The notes under the pieces: generated by a model | What the model saw: only the letters and a program-made list of their open reading frames with translations | The model's database searches: none | What the model was told of the DNA's origin: nothing | Source: Verrucomicrobiota bacterium | GTDB taxonomy: Bacteria > Verrucomicrobiota > Verrucomicrobiia > Limisphaerales > UBA1100 | DNA: 21,388 bases | Assembly: GCA_015660155.1 (NCBI GenBank) | Contig: DQLO01000218.1 | Coordinates: 1-21,388 of the forward strand | Direction: 5' to 3' | Shown: positions 1 through 7,192 of the stretch, piece after piece | Numbering within the stretch: position 1 is the first letter of the stretch | How the letters are laid out: every line of letters begins with the position of its first letter | Made by a program: the position numbers and the translations under genes

Positions 1-2283
1 AAGCCTTTGGTTACGAGCCTGATTAGCGCGACCGATAGCTACCTTTATTTCCAATCGCCCATCTGGCCCTAGGACAAAGGATTGTCCGATCGGTTCTACA
101 GATATATTCCCCGCAGCAGCCACACTGATAAGTTGATTGTTTCGCGCATTGGAGGTGTAACTGATGGTATGTCTAGTTCCATCAAAGTCCTTCAGCTCAC
201 CCACCAGCATTACCTGCAATCGACTGGTCCGGCCAACTTCCACCCGAGCTGGAAAATTATAGGGATACTTAAATTCATTCGCGCCCTCTGGCACTTCGAT
301 CACCCGATCCTTGACTCCCTGCAAATGACGGATTTGTTTGTCCGCCAAACGAACCGTCAACGGGCCTTTGAACTCGCCTCGATCCAGCGCATAAGCACGA
401 TTGAAAGTGCTGCCACCCGGCATTGCCGTAATAATCCGGTACACCCCCTCATGCTTAAACGGGACCACCGGTACTATTCCCAGTAAAAGATGGTCCATTC
501 CTTCAGGTGCGCCAGCCGTGCGGATAATTTTTTGATCCCCCACTTGGGCCACGCCTTCGATTGTAAGCCGGTGCACTGCAATTGCCGTGTTGGCCGGCGC
601 AATAAATTCCAGGTTTGCTTCGTTGGCACCAGCAGCAATGGTTGACCTGCTGACACTCACACTCTTAGGTAGGCCGGTCACCGTAAGCTCCACTTCGCCT
701 TTAAAATCACCCAAACGCTTCAACTTCACCTTCAATTTGGGTCTTCGCTTAGTATCCTCGGCTTTTAGCGTGTTGATCGTCTTGGATACAACCCGTTTTT
801 CAGCCATCAATTCTTCAATACGGGCAGCTGCCTTGGGATCGGTTTTCTGCATGGGCTTGGCCTTCTTCACTGCCTCCTCTATCTCTACTATCCGCTTGCC
901 CAATCTCGCCAGCTCGACACTATTATTGGGCAATCCTCCTTTTGGATCCCGAAATAGATTGTAATATGACGAGTCGACCATCAATTCAAACTCAGGCTGA
1001 AGTTTCTTCCTCACAACGGTGAGGCGGTAAGCGTAGGCGACTCCTCCGCGGGAATTGAAACGATCGCGTACATTAAGCGTATAGATACCTGCCTTTTTGG
1101 TAGTAAATTCAAGTTTCGGGTCGGACTGATCCTTGGCCCGATCATCATTCTTAGCCAAGGATTTGCCCTGAGAGTCATGGATACTCAAAACCGCATCCAG
1201 CGGGCTACCCAGTTGCGAAGCAGCCAAATCCAGCACAACCGTTTCTTTTTCCCCCAGTTGTAATTGCCATTGGTCGGTTTCATTAGGTTGAAGAATACGA
1301 CCATTCAAGACGACCGGGAACTGCACAGGTCCTTTAGAGGGTTCGCGTAACTCCGGATAATCCCCCACAACAAAGCTCACGTCCCCCAGTTTCTTGACTG
1401 CAAACAAGTAAGATTCAGTAGCCTTGGCCGGGATATTGAAGGTAGCAGTATGTCGCTTTAATCCCGGCCCAGAGAACTCCGCCTTAACTGTAGTGCCTCG
1501 CCGTGCACCCAAAGGGTAATGATAAAGAATGTGTGCCCCACGTTTAATAGTGAGTCGGTAGATATGATTTTGCAGACCCCAGAATTTTGCGTCACGCAGA
1601 CGCACTTCATGCCTCCCTGCAACCGCTGTGGTAAACCAATGAATAGGGTCACCCTTATGAACGATCTTTTGTGTCGGAACCAGTCCCCCATCCGGACCGT
1701 ACACGCCAAGCACAAGATTCAACGGCGACCCAAAGCGTTTAGCAGCCGCATCGCATATAATAGTTTCACCCACTTTAGTATCGAAAGTCCATATATCGAT
1801 ATCCTCCCGGGGAAAGATGCGACCATTGATAGTAACTGGCAAAGTCACCACCCGTGGCAAAGGTTGACCATCTATTTCTTCCTCCATCACTTCAGGCAGA
1901 TCCCCGATTACAAACTTTAATGACTTGGTCGCACCCTGTGAGGTCCAACAACGCCATAACCGGTGTCCAAGTGCTGCGTTTGGGGCAATGGTCAGTTCAT
2001 TAGCATGATCTTTTGGGTAGTTTTCCCCCTGCTGGGAAAGTGGCTGAAAAATAAGAGGCCCCTCAAACCACACTGTCTCTATATGTTTGATCTGTGGCTT
2101 GAATTTGATTCCGGCCCCGAGCATCTCAAAATTTGCCTGACCGTGGAAATAATACCCCCCCACCCGTACTGGAACCGTGGTGCCCCGCTGACCTCCCGCT
2201 GGGAAAATATATTCAATATCCGGAGGTTCGGCCTGCACCAGCCCAGTCCCTGCCGTGAACAACATGGCACACCAATGCTTCAT
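1..2283 (-). CDS. Large secreted PPC/Ig-like surface protein (C-terminus beyond window)
   Basis: The minus-strand frame opens with ATG at 2283, two bases after the TAG of the DUF1501 gene, and stays open to position 1, so at least 761 residues are seen and the end is missing. Residues 1-18 look like a short Sec signal ending VQA. An N-terminal Ig/IPT-like beta region (about 20-110) is followed by two segments resembling bacterial pre-peptidase C-terminal (PPC) domains, around residues 140-265 and 330-430. Both show the pattern D-x-W-x-F/L...GSPLx..L...G and end in a Y-R-L-T-V/I strand. A charged helical linker (about 465-510) precedes further beta-rich sequence. PPC-like proteins of this kind usually sit beside DUF1501 and PSCyt/DUF1553 genes in Planctomycetota and Verrucomicrobiota; a surface or substrate-binding role is inferred. 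No catalytic motif was seen. It is the last visible gene of the 5782-to-1 operon. Confidence 0.8.
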   Translation of the reverse strand, partial: MKHWCAMLFTAGTGLVQAEPPDIEYIFPAGGQRGTTVPVRVGGYYFHGQANFEMLGAGIKFKPQIKHIETVWFEGPLIFQPLSQQGENYPKDHANELTIAPNAALGHRLWRCWTSQGATKSLKFVIGDLPEVMEEEIDGQPLPRVVTLPVTINGRIFPREDIDIWTFDTKVGETIICDAAAKRFGSPLNLVLGVYGPDGGLVPTQKIVHKGDPIHWFTTAVAGRHEVRLRDAKFWGLQNHIYRLTIKRGAHILYHYPLGARRGTTVKAEFSGPGLKRHTATFNIPAKATESYLFAVKKLGDVSFVVGDYPELREPSKGPVQFPVVLNGRILQPNETDQWQLQLGEKETVVLDLAASQLGSPLDAVLSIHDSQGKSLAKNDDRAKDQSDPKLEFTTKKAGIYTLNVRDRFNSRGGVAYAYRLTVVRKKLQPEFELMVDSSYYNLFRDPKGGLPNNSVELARLGKRIVEIEEAVKKAKPMQKTDPKAAARIEELMAEKRVVSKTINTLKAEDTKRRPKLKVKLKRLGDFKGEVELTVTGLPKSVSVSRSTIAAGANEANLEFIAPANTAIAVHRLTIEGVAQVGDQKIIRTAGAPEGMDHLLLGIVPVVPFKHEGVYRIITAMPGGSTFNRAYALDRGEFKGPLTVRLADKQIRHLQGVKDRVIEVPEGANEFKYPYNFPARVEVGRTSRLQVMLVGELKDFDGTRHTISYTSNARNNQLISVAAAGNISVEPIGQSFVLGPDGRLEIKVAIGRANQARNQRL

Positions 2284-2284
2284 C

Positions 2285-3601
2285 CTAGAGAAGTTCTTTA
2301 ATTATACGACCACTATTGGTAAGCATGATAGGCCGACCTTCGGGGGTATGCATTTCACTGCGTGGATTAATCCCCAAGCGGTCATAAACTGTAGCGCAAA
2401 GGTCTTCTGGCCCATAGGGGTTTTCCGCCGGATCCATTGCCCACTTATCACTCTTACCAACCACACGACCTCCCTTGAGACCTCCGCCGCCGAGTAATAC
2501 TGTAAAGCAACGACTCCAGTGGTCACGTCCGGCATCCTTATTAATCGTTGGTGTACGACCGAATTCGCCAGTCACTACCACCAGTGTTTTCTCGAGCAAC
2601 CCGCGATCGTGTAAATCGTTAAACAAAGTAGGAATGGCCAAATCAAACTTCGGCAACAAATCCTCCTCCAACACTCGAAAGTTATGGTAGTGCGTGTCCC
2701 AGTTAGAATGATCGACTGTCACACAACGCACACCGGCTTCAATCAGGCGGCGGGCCATCAGGCAGCTTTGGCCAAGCGTAGTTCGCCCATAAGCATCCCG
2801 CAGTTTATCCTTCTCCTGATGAATATCGAAAGCCTTTTTTGCCAATGGGGAAGTCATCAAATCCATCGCACGCTGGGCGAATACTCCAAAATCTTTTGCC
2901 CCCTGATTGGCTTTTTGTTCCGCACTGGCCTGAAAGCGATCAACATCACGCAGAAGCGATTGCCGGTCATTCACCCGAGCTGCATCCAACTGCAGTGGCG
3001 GTTGTAAATCAGGCACCTTAAAACCTGGGGAAGCCGGATCAGCCTCAATGGTAAAAGGAACTGCTCCCGGACCAAGATAAGCGGAACTGCCACTATTATG
3101 CATATTCGGCAAACAGACGTAGGGCGGAATGGCTCCACGCGCTCCCAGCTTATGGGCAATCACTGAACCCACGGAAGGATGTTGGTTATTCGGTTTTAGT
3201 CCTCCATTGAAGCCACTGGTAGGATGGTACCCGGTAAACATATAATGATCAGCCGGACCGTGACCCGCGTTGCGATGGGAAAAAGACTGCACTTGGGAGA
3301 AATGGTGCATGACCTTAGCGGTTTTGGGAATATGTTCACCCACACGAACGCCGGGAAGATTAGTGGGGATGCTGCCAAAAGGTCCGCGCACATTCTCCGG
3401 GGCATTGGGTTTCAGATCAAAAGTGTCAATTGTACTCAGCCCCCCTTTAAGAAACACGAAAATGAAATTGGTATCGTTGCCCGCCAACTTGGGCTCAGTT
3501 GCCAACAGCTGGGCCAAGGGCAGGCTCACTCCCAGCGCCCCAGCTGTCCCGACTCTCAAAAAATCGCGCCGCACCATTCCATCACAATACGCTCTTTTCA
3601 T
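2285..3601 (-). CDS. DUF1501 family Tat-exported protein
   Basis: A 438-residue protein with a Tat signal: the twin arginine in RRDFLRVG lies at residues 11-14, followed by a hydrophobic stretch ending LAQLLA. DUF1501 features are clear: FVFLKGGLSTIDTFDLKP near the N-terminus, a long middle region with GHGPADHYMFTGYHP, then GEFGRTP, GRDHW and GGGGLKGG toward the C-terminus. The family has the alkaline-phosphatase/sulfatase-like fold, but its substrate is not established. It lies 33 bases downstream of the DUF1549/DUF1553 gene and two bases upstream of the PPC-like gene, so the three are probably one transcript. A GAGAAAG stretch upstream of the ATG may be a weak ribosome-binding site. Length is normal for the family. 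It is paralogous to the DUF1501 gene at 9519, but only in broad motifs. Confidence 0.93.
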   Translation of the reverse strand: MKRAYCDGMVRRDFLRVGTAGALGVSLPLAQLLATEPKLAGNDTNFIFVFLKGGLSTIDTFDLKPNAPENVRGPFGSIPTNLPGVRVGEHIPKTAKVMHHFSQVQSFSHRNAGHGPADHYMFTGYHPTSGFNGGLKPNNQHPSVGSVIAHKLGARGAIPPYVCLPNMHNSGSSAYLGPGAVPFTIEADPASPGFKVPDLQPPLQLDAARVNDRQSLLRDVDRFQASAEQKANQGAKDFGVFAQRAMDLMTSPLAKKAFDIHQEKDKLRDAYGRTTLGQSCLMARRLIEAGVRCVTVDHSNWDTHYHNFRVLEEDLLPKFDLAIPTLFNDLHDRGLLEKTLVVVTGEFGRTPTINKDAGRDHWSRCFTVLLGGGGLKGGRVVGKSDKWAMDPAENPYGPEDLCATVYDRLGINPRSEMHTPEGRPIMLTNSGRIIKELL

Positions 3602-3634
3602 ATCTTATTCTTTCTCAAGTCATTTAATTTGACG

Positions 3635-5782
3635 CTAATGGTTAAAGATAAATTCCACCGAATTCATCATTGCCCAAACCAAATCCTCAGCCGCTTTTTG
3701 CCGCTGGAAACGGCGGCTACCCAAATATTGCTCCGCCCGTTCCTGCTCAGTATCACTAGGCAAGCGGCTGAACACCGTAAGGTAAAGTTCGCGCACCAAT
3801 GACGCATCGTTTTTTTGGCGGCCGGTCATTCGCGCAATCTGTCCTCCCGCATGATTGAGCTTGGATTCCAGCTGGGGTGAATTCATCAGGTGCAACGCCT
3901 GTGCCATGCTGGCTCCCACGGCCCGCTCACATTCACAGGCCGACACTCTCGCTGGCCGGCCAAAGAGTTTTAGAAAATAATGCTGCACCTGACTGTCCCA
4001 CAACTGGATGGCCCGTGAACCCGCCGGCACTCCATGAAACTTTTCCTTAATGCCGGTCACCTGACTGACTGCATCGAGCAAGACCTCTGCCGGCAAGCGA
4101 CGCAATAGCGCGCGGGAATGGTTGCGCTCATCGACCATATTGGTTTCGTTCGGCTCCACTGAAAGCTGATAAGTACGAGAGGCGGCAATGAGTTTAATCA
4201 TTGCGCGAAGATCGTACTTTGACTTCACCAGCTCCTTCGCCAATGCGTCTAATAATTCAGGATTACTCGGCGGATTAGTCACGCGCATATCATCCACCGG
4301 CTCCACCAGACCGCGCCCCATAAAATGTGCCCACAACCGATTAACGAGATTACGCGCGAACCAAGGATTATCCGCACGGGTCATCCATCGAGCCAGGGTT
4401 CGGCGACGGTCACCTTCCGGCGCACTCTCAGGCATAGAAGTCCCGAGAGCATAAGGAAAGATAGGCGCACCGGTCCGTGGATGTTTGCCGGCGGGATTGC
4501 CTTCAGCCAATAGTGATTCAGTAGTGCCCAGTTTCTTGTATTTAATCTGGTCAAAAAAACCGCGCATGCCGTAGTAATCCTGCTGGGTCCATTGATCATA
4601 AGGATGCTGGTGACATTCAGCGCAGGTGATACGAACCCCGAGAAAAATCTGGGAGGTCATCGCTGCCATTTCACCCGGTTTAGCCGCGACCTTATAAAAG
4701 AAGCCTGCCGGCTGATCTTGCAACGGTCCTTCGGCCGAAAGTAATTCACGAGCCCATTGATCTAATGGCTTATTCTTCCGCATGGCCTCTCGAATCCACC
4801 CGTAATAGGCAAATGCATTCTCATGCCCAAGTGCAAGTCGATCTACCCGTAATATATCACTCCACTTCAAGGCCCAGAAATCAGCGAACTCTGGGCGATC
4901 CATGAGCCTCTGGACAAGTTTAGCACGTTTATCCGGAGCTTGGTCTTTTAGAAAAGCCTCAGTTTCATTACCGGTAGGCAGGGTGCCAATCAGATCAAGA
5001 AATATCCGACGCAGATAAGTCGCATCATCTGCCACCCCAGAGGGGTGAACATTAAGCCGGGCTAGGTGCTGATCTACCAACCGATCAATAAAATTAAACA
5101 CAGGTCGCGCCGGTAAATTCACCTTGGGCCCAGTTCGCGGCACAATCGCCTGAAACACGGAGACCTTTCCTAGAAAACGAGCCATCACCGAGGTTTGCCC
5201 GATACTATCGCCAATGGTGAGCGAGCCGGTCTCATTCACTTTTGCCATCGCCGGATCATTGGAATGAAATACCGCCTGCCAAGTTACATCCGCCTCTGTT
5301 CCATCCGTGTAACGCGCTATAACCTTGAGTGACTGTTTGGCTCGCAGCAGTAATACCTTTCGCGACGGTTCCATGCGCAAGCCTATGATCGCCGGCCGGC
5401 CCTTCGATTCGTACACCAGACCCGCACGGATCCAATCGCGCAAAACATTGTAGGCGCGTGAACCTATCTGGATTCGTACACCGCCCCCGTGCCCGACCTC
5501 GCCGGTCGCTTTGCGTAACAAGAGACTATCTTCTGGAGCCGATAGCGTAATCCTTCGTCCTCGGCCTTCCTTGATGATCGATTCATAATCAGCCTTGGGA
5601 TCGTTACCGAAAACGGAAAGCTTAAAGCCATTCTGTCCCTCGGCCTTTCCGTGACAGGAAGCTCCATTGCAACCTAGCCGACTTAAGAGTGGCTTCACGT
5701 CCTGAGCAAAATCCACCACCGCACTCGCCTCATTCACCGAAAGGAGAATCAAGCAAAGAATCTGGCATCCGCGAAAGCTCAT
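3635..5782 (-). CDS. PSCyt1 / Big_2 / DUF1549 / DUF1553 cytochrome-like secreted protein
   Basis: A 715-residue protein with an N-terminal signal (about 1-21, ending NEASA). A PSCyt1-like region follows with CNGASCH at 38-44; this heme-type motif has four residues between the cysteines instead of two. Residues about 138-215 look like a bacterial Ig-like (Big_2) domain, with ARYTDGTEADVTW and SNDPAMAKVN. DUF1549 covers about 228-410 and carries a canonical CAECH at 387-391. DUF1553 covers about 460-700, with RRTLARWM, NRLWAHFMGRGLVEP and a C-terminal SRLPSDTE. Covalent heme binding in the periplasm is the family expectation; no enzyme activity is established. It is first in the minus-strand operon, followed by DUF1501 and the PPC-like protein. 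The start is the first ATG before the signal peptide; no good Shine-Dalgarno sequence is visible. Confidence 0.93.
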   Translation of the reverse strand: MSFRGCQILCLILLSVNEASAVVDFAQDVKPLLSRLGCNGASCHGKAEGQNGFKLSVFGNDPKADYESIIKEGRGRRITLSAPEDSLLLRKATGEVGHGGGVRIQIGSRAYNVLRDWIRAGLVYESKGRPAIIGLRMEPSRKVLLLRAKQSLKVIARYTDGTEADVTWQAVFHSNDPAMAKVNETGSLTIGDSIGQTSVMARFLGKVSVFQAIVPRTGPKVNLPARPVFNFIDRLVDQHLARLNVHPSGVADDATYLRRIFLDLIGTLPTGNETEAFLKDQAPDKRAKLVQRLMDRPEFADFWALKWSDILRVDRLALGHENAFAYYGWIREAMRKNKPLDQWARELLSAEGPLQDQPAGFFYKVAAKPGEMAAMTSQIFLGVRITCAECHQHPYDQWTQQDYYGMRGFFDQIKYKKLGTTESLLAEGNPAGKHPRTGAPIFPYALGTSMPESAPEGDRRRTLARWMTRADNPWFARNLVNRLWAHFMGRGLVEPVDDMRVTNPPSNPELLDALAKELVKSKYDLRAMIKLIAASRTYQLSVEPNETNMVDERNHSRALLRRLPAEVLLDAVSQVTGIKEKFHGVPAGSRAIQLWDSQVQHYFLKLFGRPARVSACECERAVGASMAQALHLMNSPQLESKLNHAGGQIARMTGRQKNDASLVRELYLTVFSRLPSDTEQERAEQYLGSRRFQRQKAAEDLVWAMMNSVEFIFNH

Positions 5783-5833
5783 TGGGGAAATAATTACTTA
5801 TTCTGACGCCCTTTTCACTCTTTTTCGTTCAAA

Positions 5834-5945
5834 CTAATTCCCTGGCACATGAGTATCAATGAAAAGCACTTCCAAACCTTGTTCGAAACCCAAATAACCG
5901 ACACGGAAGTTGCGGGAGTACAAAATCTCCAGCAACGCCACCAAG
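5834..5945 (-). pseudogene. Possible 3'-terminal remnant of an unidentified gene
   Basis: Read on the minus strand, this stretch gives about 36 residues of protein-like sequence ending in TAG at 5836-5834, including LLEILYSRNFRVGYLGFEQG and a tail FIDTHVPGN. Its alternating hydrophobic pattern is more protein-like than expected for intergenic DNA. Upstream, the same frame runs into the repeat and stops looking like protein. I do not recognise the family. It may be a gene tail left behind when the repeat-headed operon arrived, or chance. Confidence 0.22.
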
Positions 5946-5965
5946 CGACCCCTTCCGCCTCTTTT

Positions 5966-6018
5966 CCCCCAACAGCATTTACACCAGAGCCGGTGAGGCG
6001 TAGGGTGGCGGGCATGAA
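5966..6018 (+). repeat. Leader repeat, copy 1 (contains start of the 6014 gene)
   Basis: The copy begins with CCCCC, then AACAGCATTTACACCAG (5971-5987), AGCCGGTGAGGCG and TAGGGTGGCGGGC, ending at ATGAA (6014-6018). It is nearly identical to copies at 11397, 16076 and 18452, and its 3' half matches 15029. The start codon of the oxidoreductase is the ATG inside the repeat. Confidence 0.93.
5978..6006 (+). promoter_or_regulatory. Candidate promoter inside repeat copy 1
   Basis: TTTACA (5978-5983, five of six matches to the sigma-70 -35 box) is followed by exactly 17 bases and then TAGGGT (6001-6006, matching TANNNT). Seven bases separate this from the ATG at 6014, so transcription would begin at or next to the start codon, giving a leaderless mRNA. 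The alternative reading is that AGGGTGG acts as a Shine-Dalgarno sequence. Neither can be decided from sequence. Confidence 0.35.
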
Positions 6019-7192
6019 CCGCCGCACATTTCTCGCCGCTTCCACCACCACCCTTTCGTTTCCGTCCTTTGCAAAGAGCTTAGTTAAAAAACTGCGCGTC
6101 GCCGTCATTGGCCACACCGGCCGCGGCAACTTCGGGCATGGGCTGGATACGGTTTGGATGGGCCTGCCGGAAACGGACATCGTCGCCGTGGTCGACGCCA
6201 ACGCGGCGGGATTGGCCAATGCGCAGAAAAAGCTGAAAGTGAAAGATGGGTTTGCCGATTACCGGAAAATGCTGGCGGCGACAAAGCCCGACATCGTGGC
6301 CGTGTGCCCGCGCCATGCGGACCAGCATCACGACATTGCGCTCGCCGCCATCGAGGCCGGGGCCGCGGGTGTTTACATCGAGAAACCATTTGTGCGCACG
6401 CCGGCCGAGGCGGATTCGCTAATTGCCGCCTGCAAAAAACACGGCGCCAAAATTGCCGTGGCGCATCGGAATCGCTATCATCCCATGCTCAAGGTCATCG
6501 ATAAATTCATTGCCGACGGCAAGCTCGGCAAGCTTCTGGAAATTCGCGGGCGCGGCAAAGGCGACCGACGCGGCGGCGCGGAGGATTTGTGGGTGCTCGG
6601 CTCGCACGTGCTGAATCTCATCCATTATTTTGGCGGCGCACCGCGCAACTGCTCCGCGCGGTTGTTTCAAAACGGCAAGCCCGTGACCGCCGCCGATGTG
6701 AAGCCCGGCAACGAGGGCCTCGGCCCCTTGGCCGGCAATGAACTGCACGCCCGCTACGAAATGTCGCGCGGCGTGGTGGCGTATTTTGATTCCATCGCCA
6801 ATGACGGCACGAAAAATTTCGGCTTCGGCCTGCACCTCATCGGCAGCAAAGGCATCCTGGCCCTCCGCAACGACCGCCATCCGCTGGCGCATTGGTTGCC
6901 GGGCAATCCCTTTGCCCCCACGCTTGAACCGCGCCCGTGGATTCCCTTCACCGCCGCCGGTTTGAACCAGAAGCTGCCCAATATGCAAACGATTGACGAC
7001 CTCGTGCATCACGTCACCGCCGCGCGCGACTTGGTGAGCGCCATCCGCGACAACCGCGAGCCGCTCTGCAACGTGCACGAAGGCGCGATGACGGTGGAAA
7101 TGATTTGCGGCGTGTTTGAGTCGCACCGCCAAGGCGGCCGCGCGGTGGCCATCCCACTCAAGGAACGCGGCAACGCGCTGGCGAAACTTTAA
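6014..7192 (+). CDS. Gfo/Idh/MocA family oxidoreductase, Tat-type
   Basis: A 392-residue NAD(P)-dependent dehydrogenase-like protein. It starts MNRRTFLAAS, a Tat signal with arginines at 3-4. The Rossmann region follows from about 27, with LRVAVIGHTGRGNFG in place of the plain GxGxxG and the strand-end acidic D61 in VAVVDAN. The family hallmark EKPF is at 123-126. The C-terminal half is the usual beta-sheet substrate domain, with WVLGSHVLNLIHYFGG. Such enzymes act on sugars, inositols and related polyols; the substrate is not predictable here. The frame is open back to 5849, but those 55 residues are translated repeat, so the ATG at 6014 beside the Tat signal is chosen. Its stop (7190-7192) abuts the ATG of the next gene (TAAATG), indicating an operon with the PSCyt1/DUF1553 and DUF1501 genes. 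Confidence 0.92.
   Translation: MNRRTFLAASTTTLSFPSFAKSLVKKLRVAVIGHTGRGNFGHGLDTVWMGLPETDIVAVVDANAAGLANAQKKLKVKDGFADYRKMLAATKPDIVAVCPRHADQHHDIALAAIEAGAAGVYIEKPFVRTPAEADSLIAACKKHGAKIAVAHRNRYHPMLKVIDKFIADGKLGKLLEIRGRGKGDRRGGAEDLWVLGSHVLNLIHYFGGAPRNCSARLFQNGKPVTAADVKPGNEGLGPLAGNELHARYEMSRGVVAYFDSIANDGTKNFGFGLHLIGSKGILALRNDRHPLAHWLPGNPFAPTLEPRPWIPFTAAGLNQKLPNMQTIDDLVHHVTAARDLVSAIRDNREPLCNVHEGAMTVEMICGVFESHRQGGRAVAIPLKERGNALAKL

Larger units (their letters stand above)
5783..6013. other. Divergent intergenic region
   Basis: This 231-bp stretch separates the minus-strand operon (start 5782) from the plus-strand operon (start 6014). The right end is repeat copy 1. The left part is A+T-richer; upstream of the minus-strand ATG I see TTGAAC-like and AGAATAAG-like sequences, but the spacing is poor and no promoter can be called for that operon. 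An open plus-strand frame does begin at 5849 and joins the oxidoreductase in frame, but it passes through the repeat and is treated as non-coding. Confidence 0.6.

Noticed and set aside
82..486. 134-codon plus-strand ORF
   Set aside because: It mirrors the complementary codons of the long minus-strand PPC-like gene, which has the convincing protein sequence.
5849..6013. N-terminal extension of the oxidoreductase by 55 residues
   Set aside because: The extension is translated repeat (…TPEPVRRRVAG) and would bury the Tat signal, which must be N-terminal; a similar translation appears before the 16124 gene.
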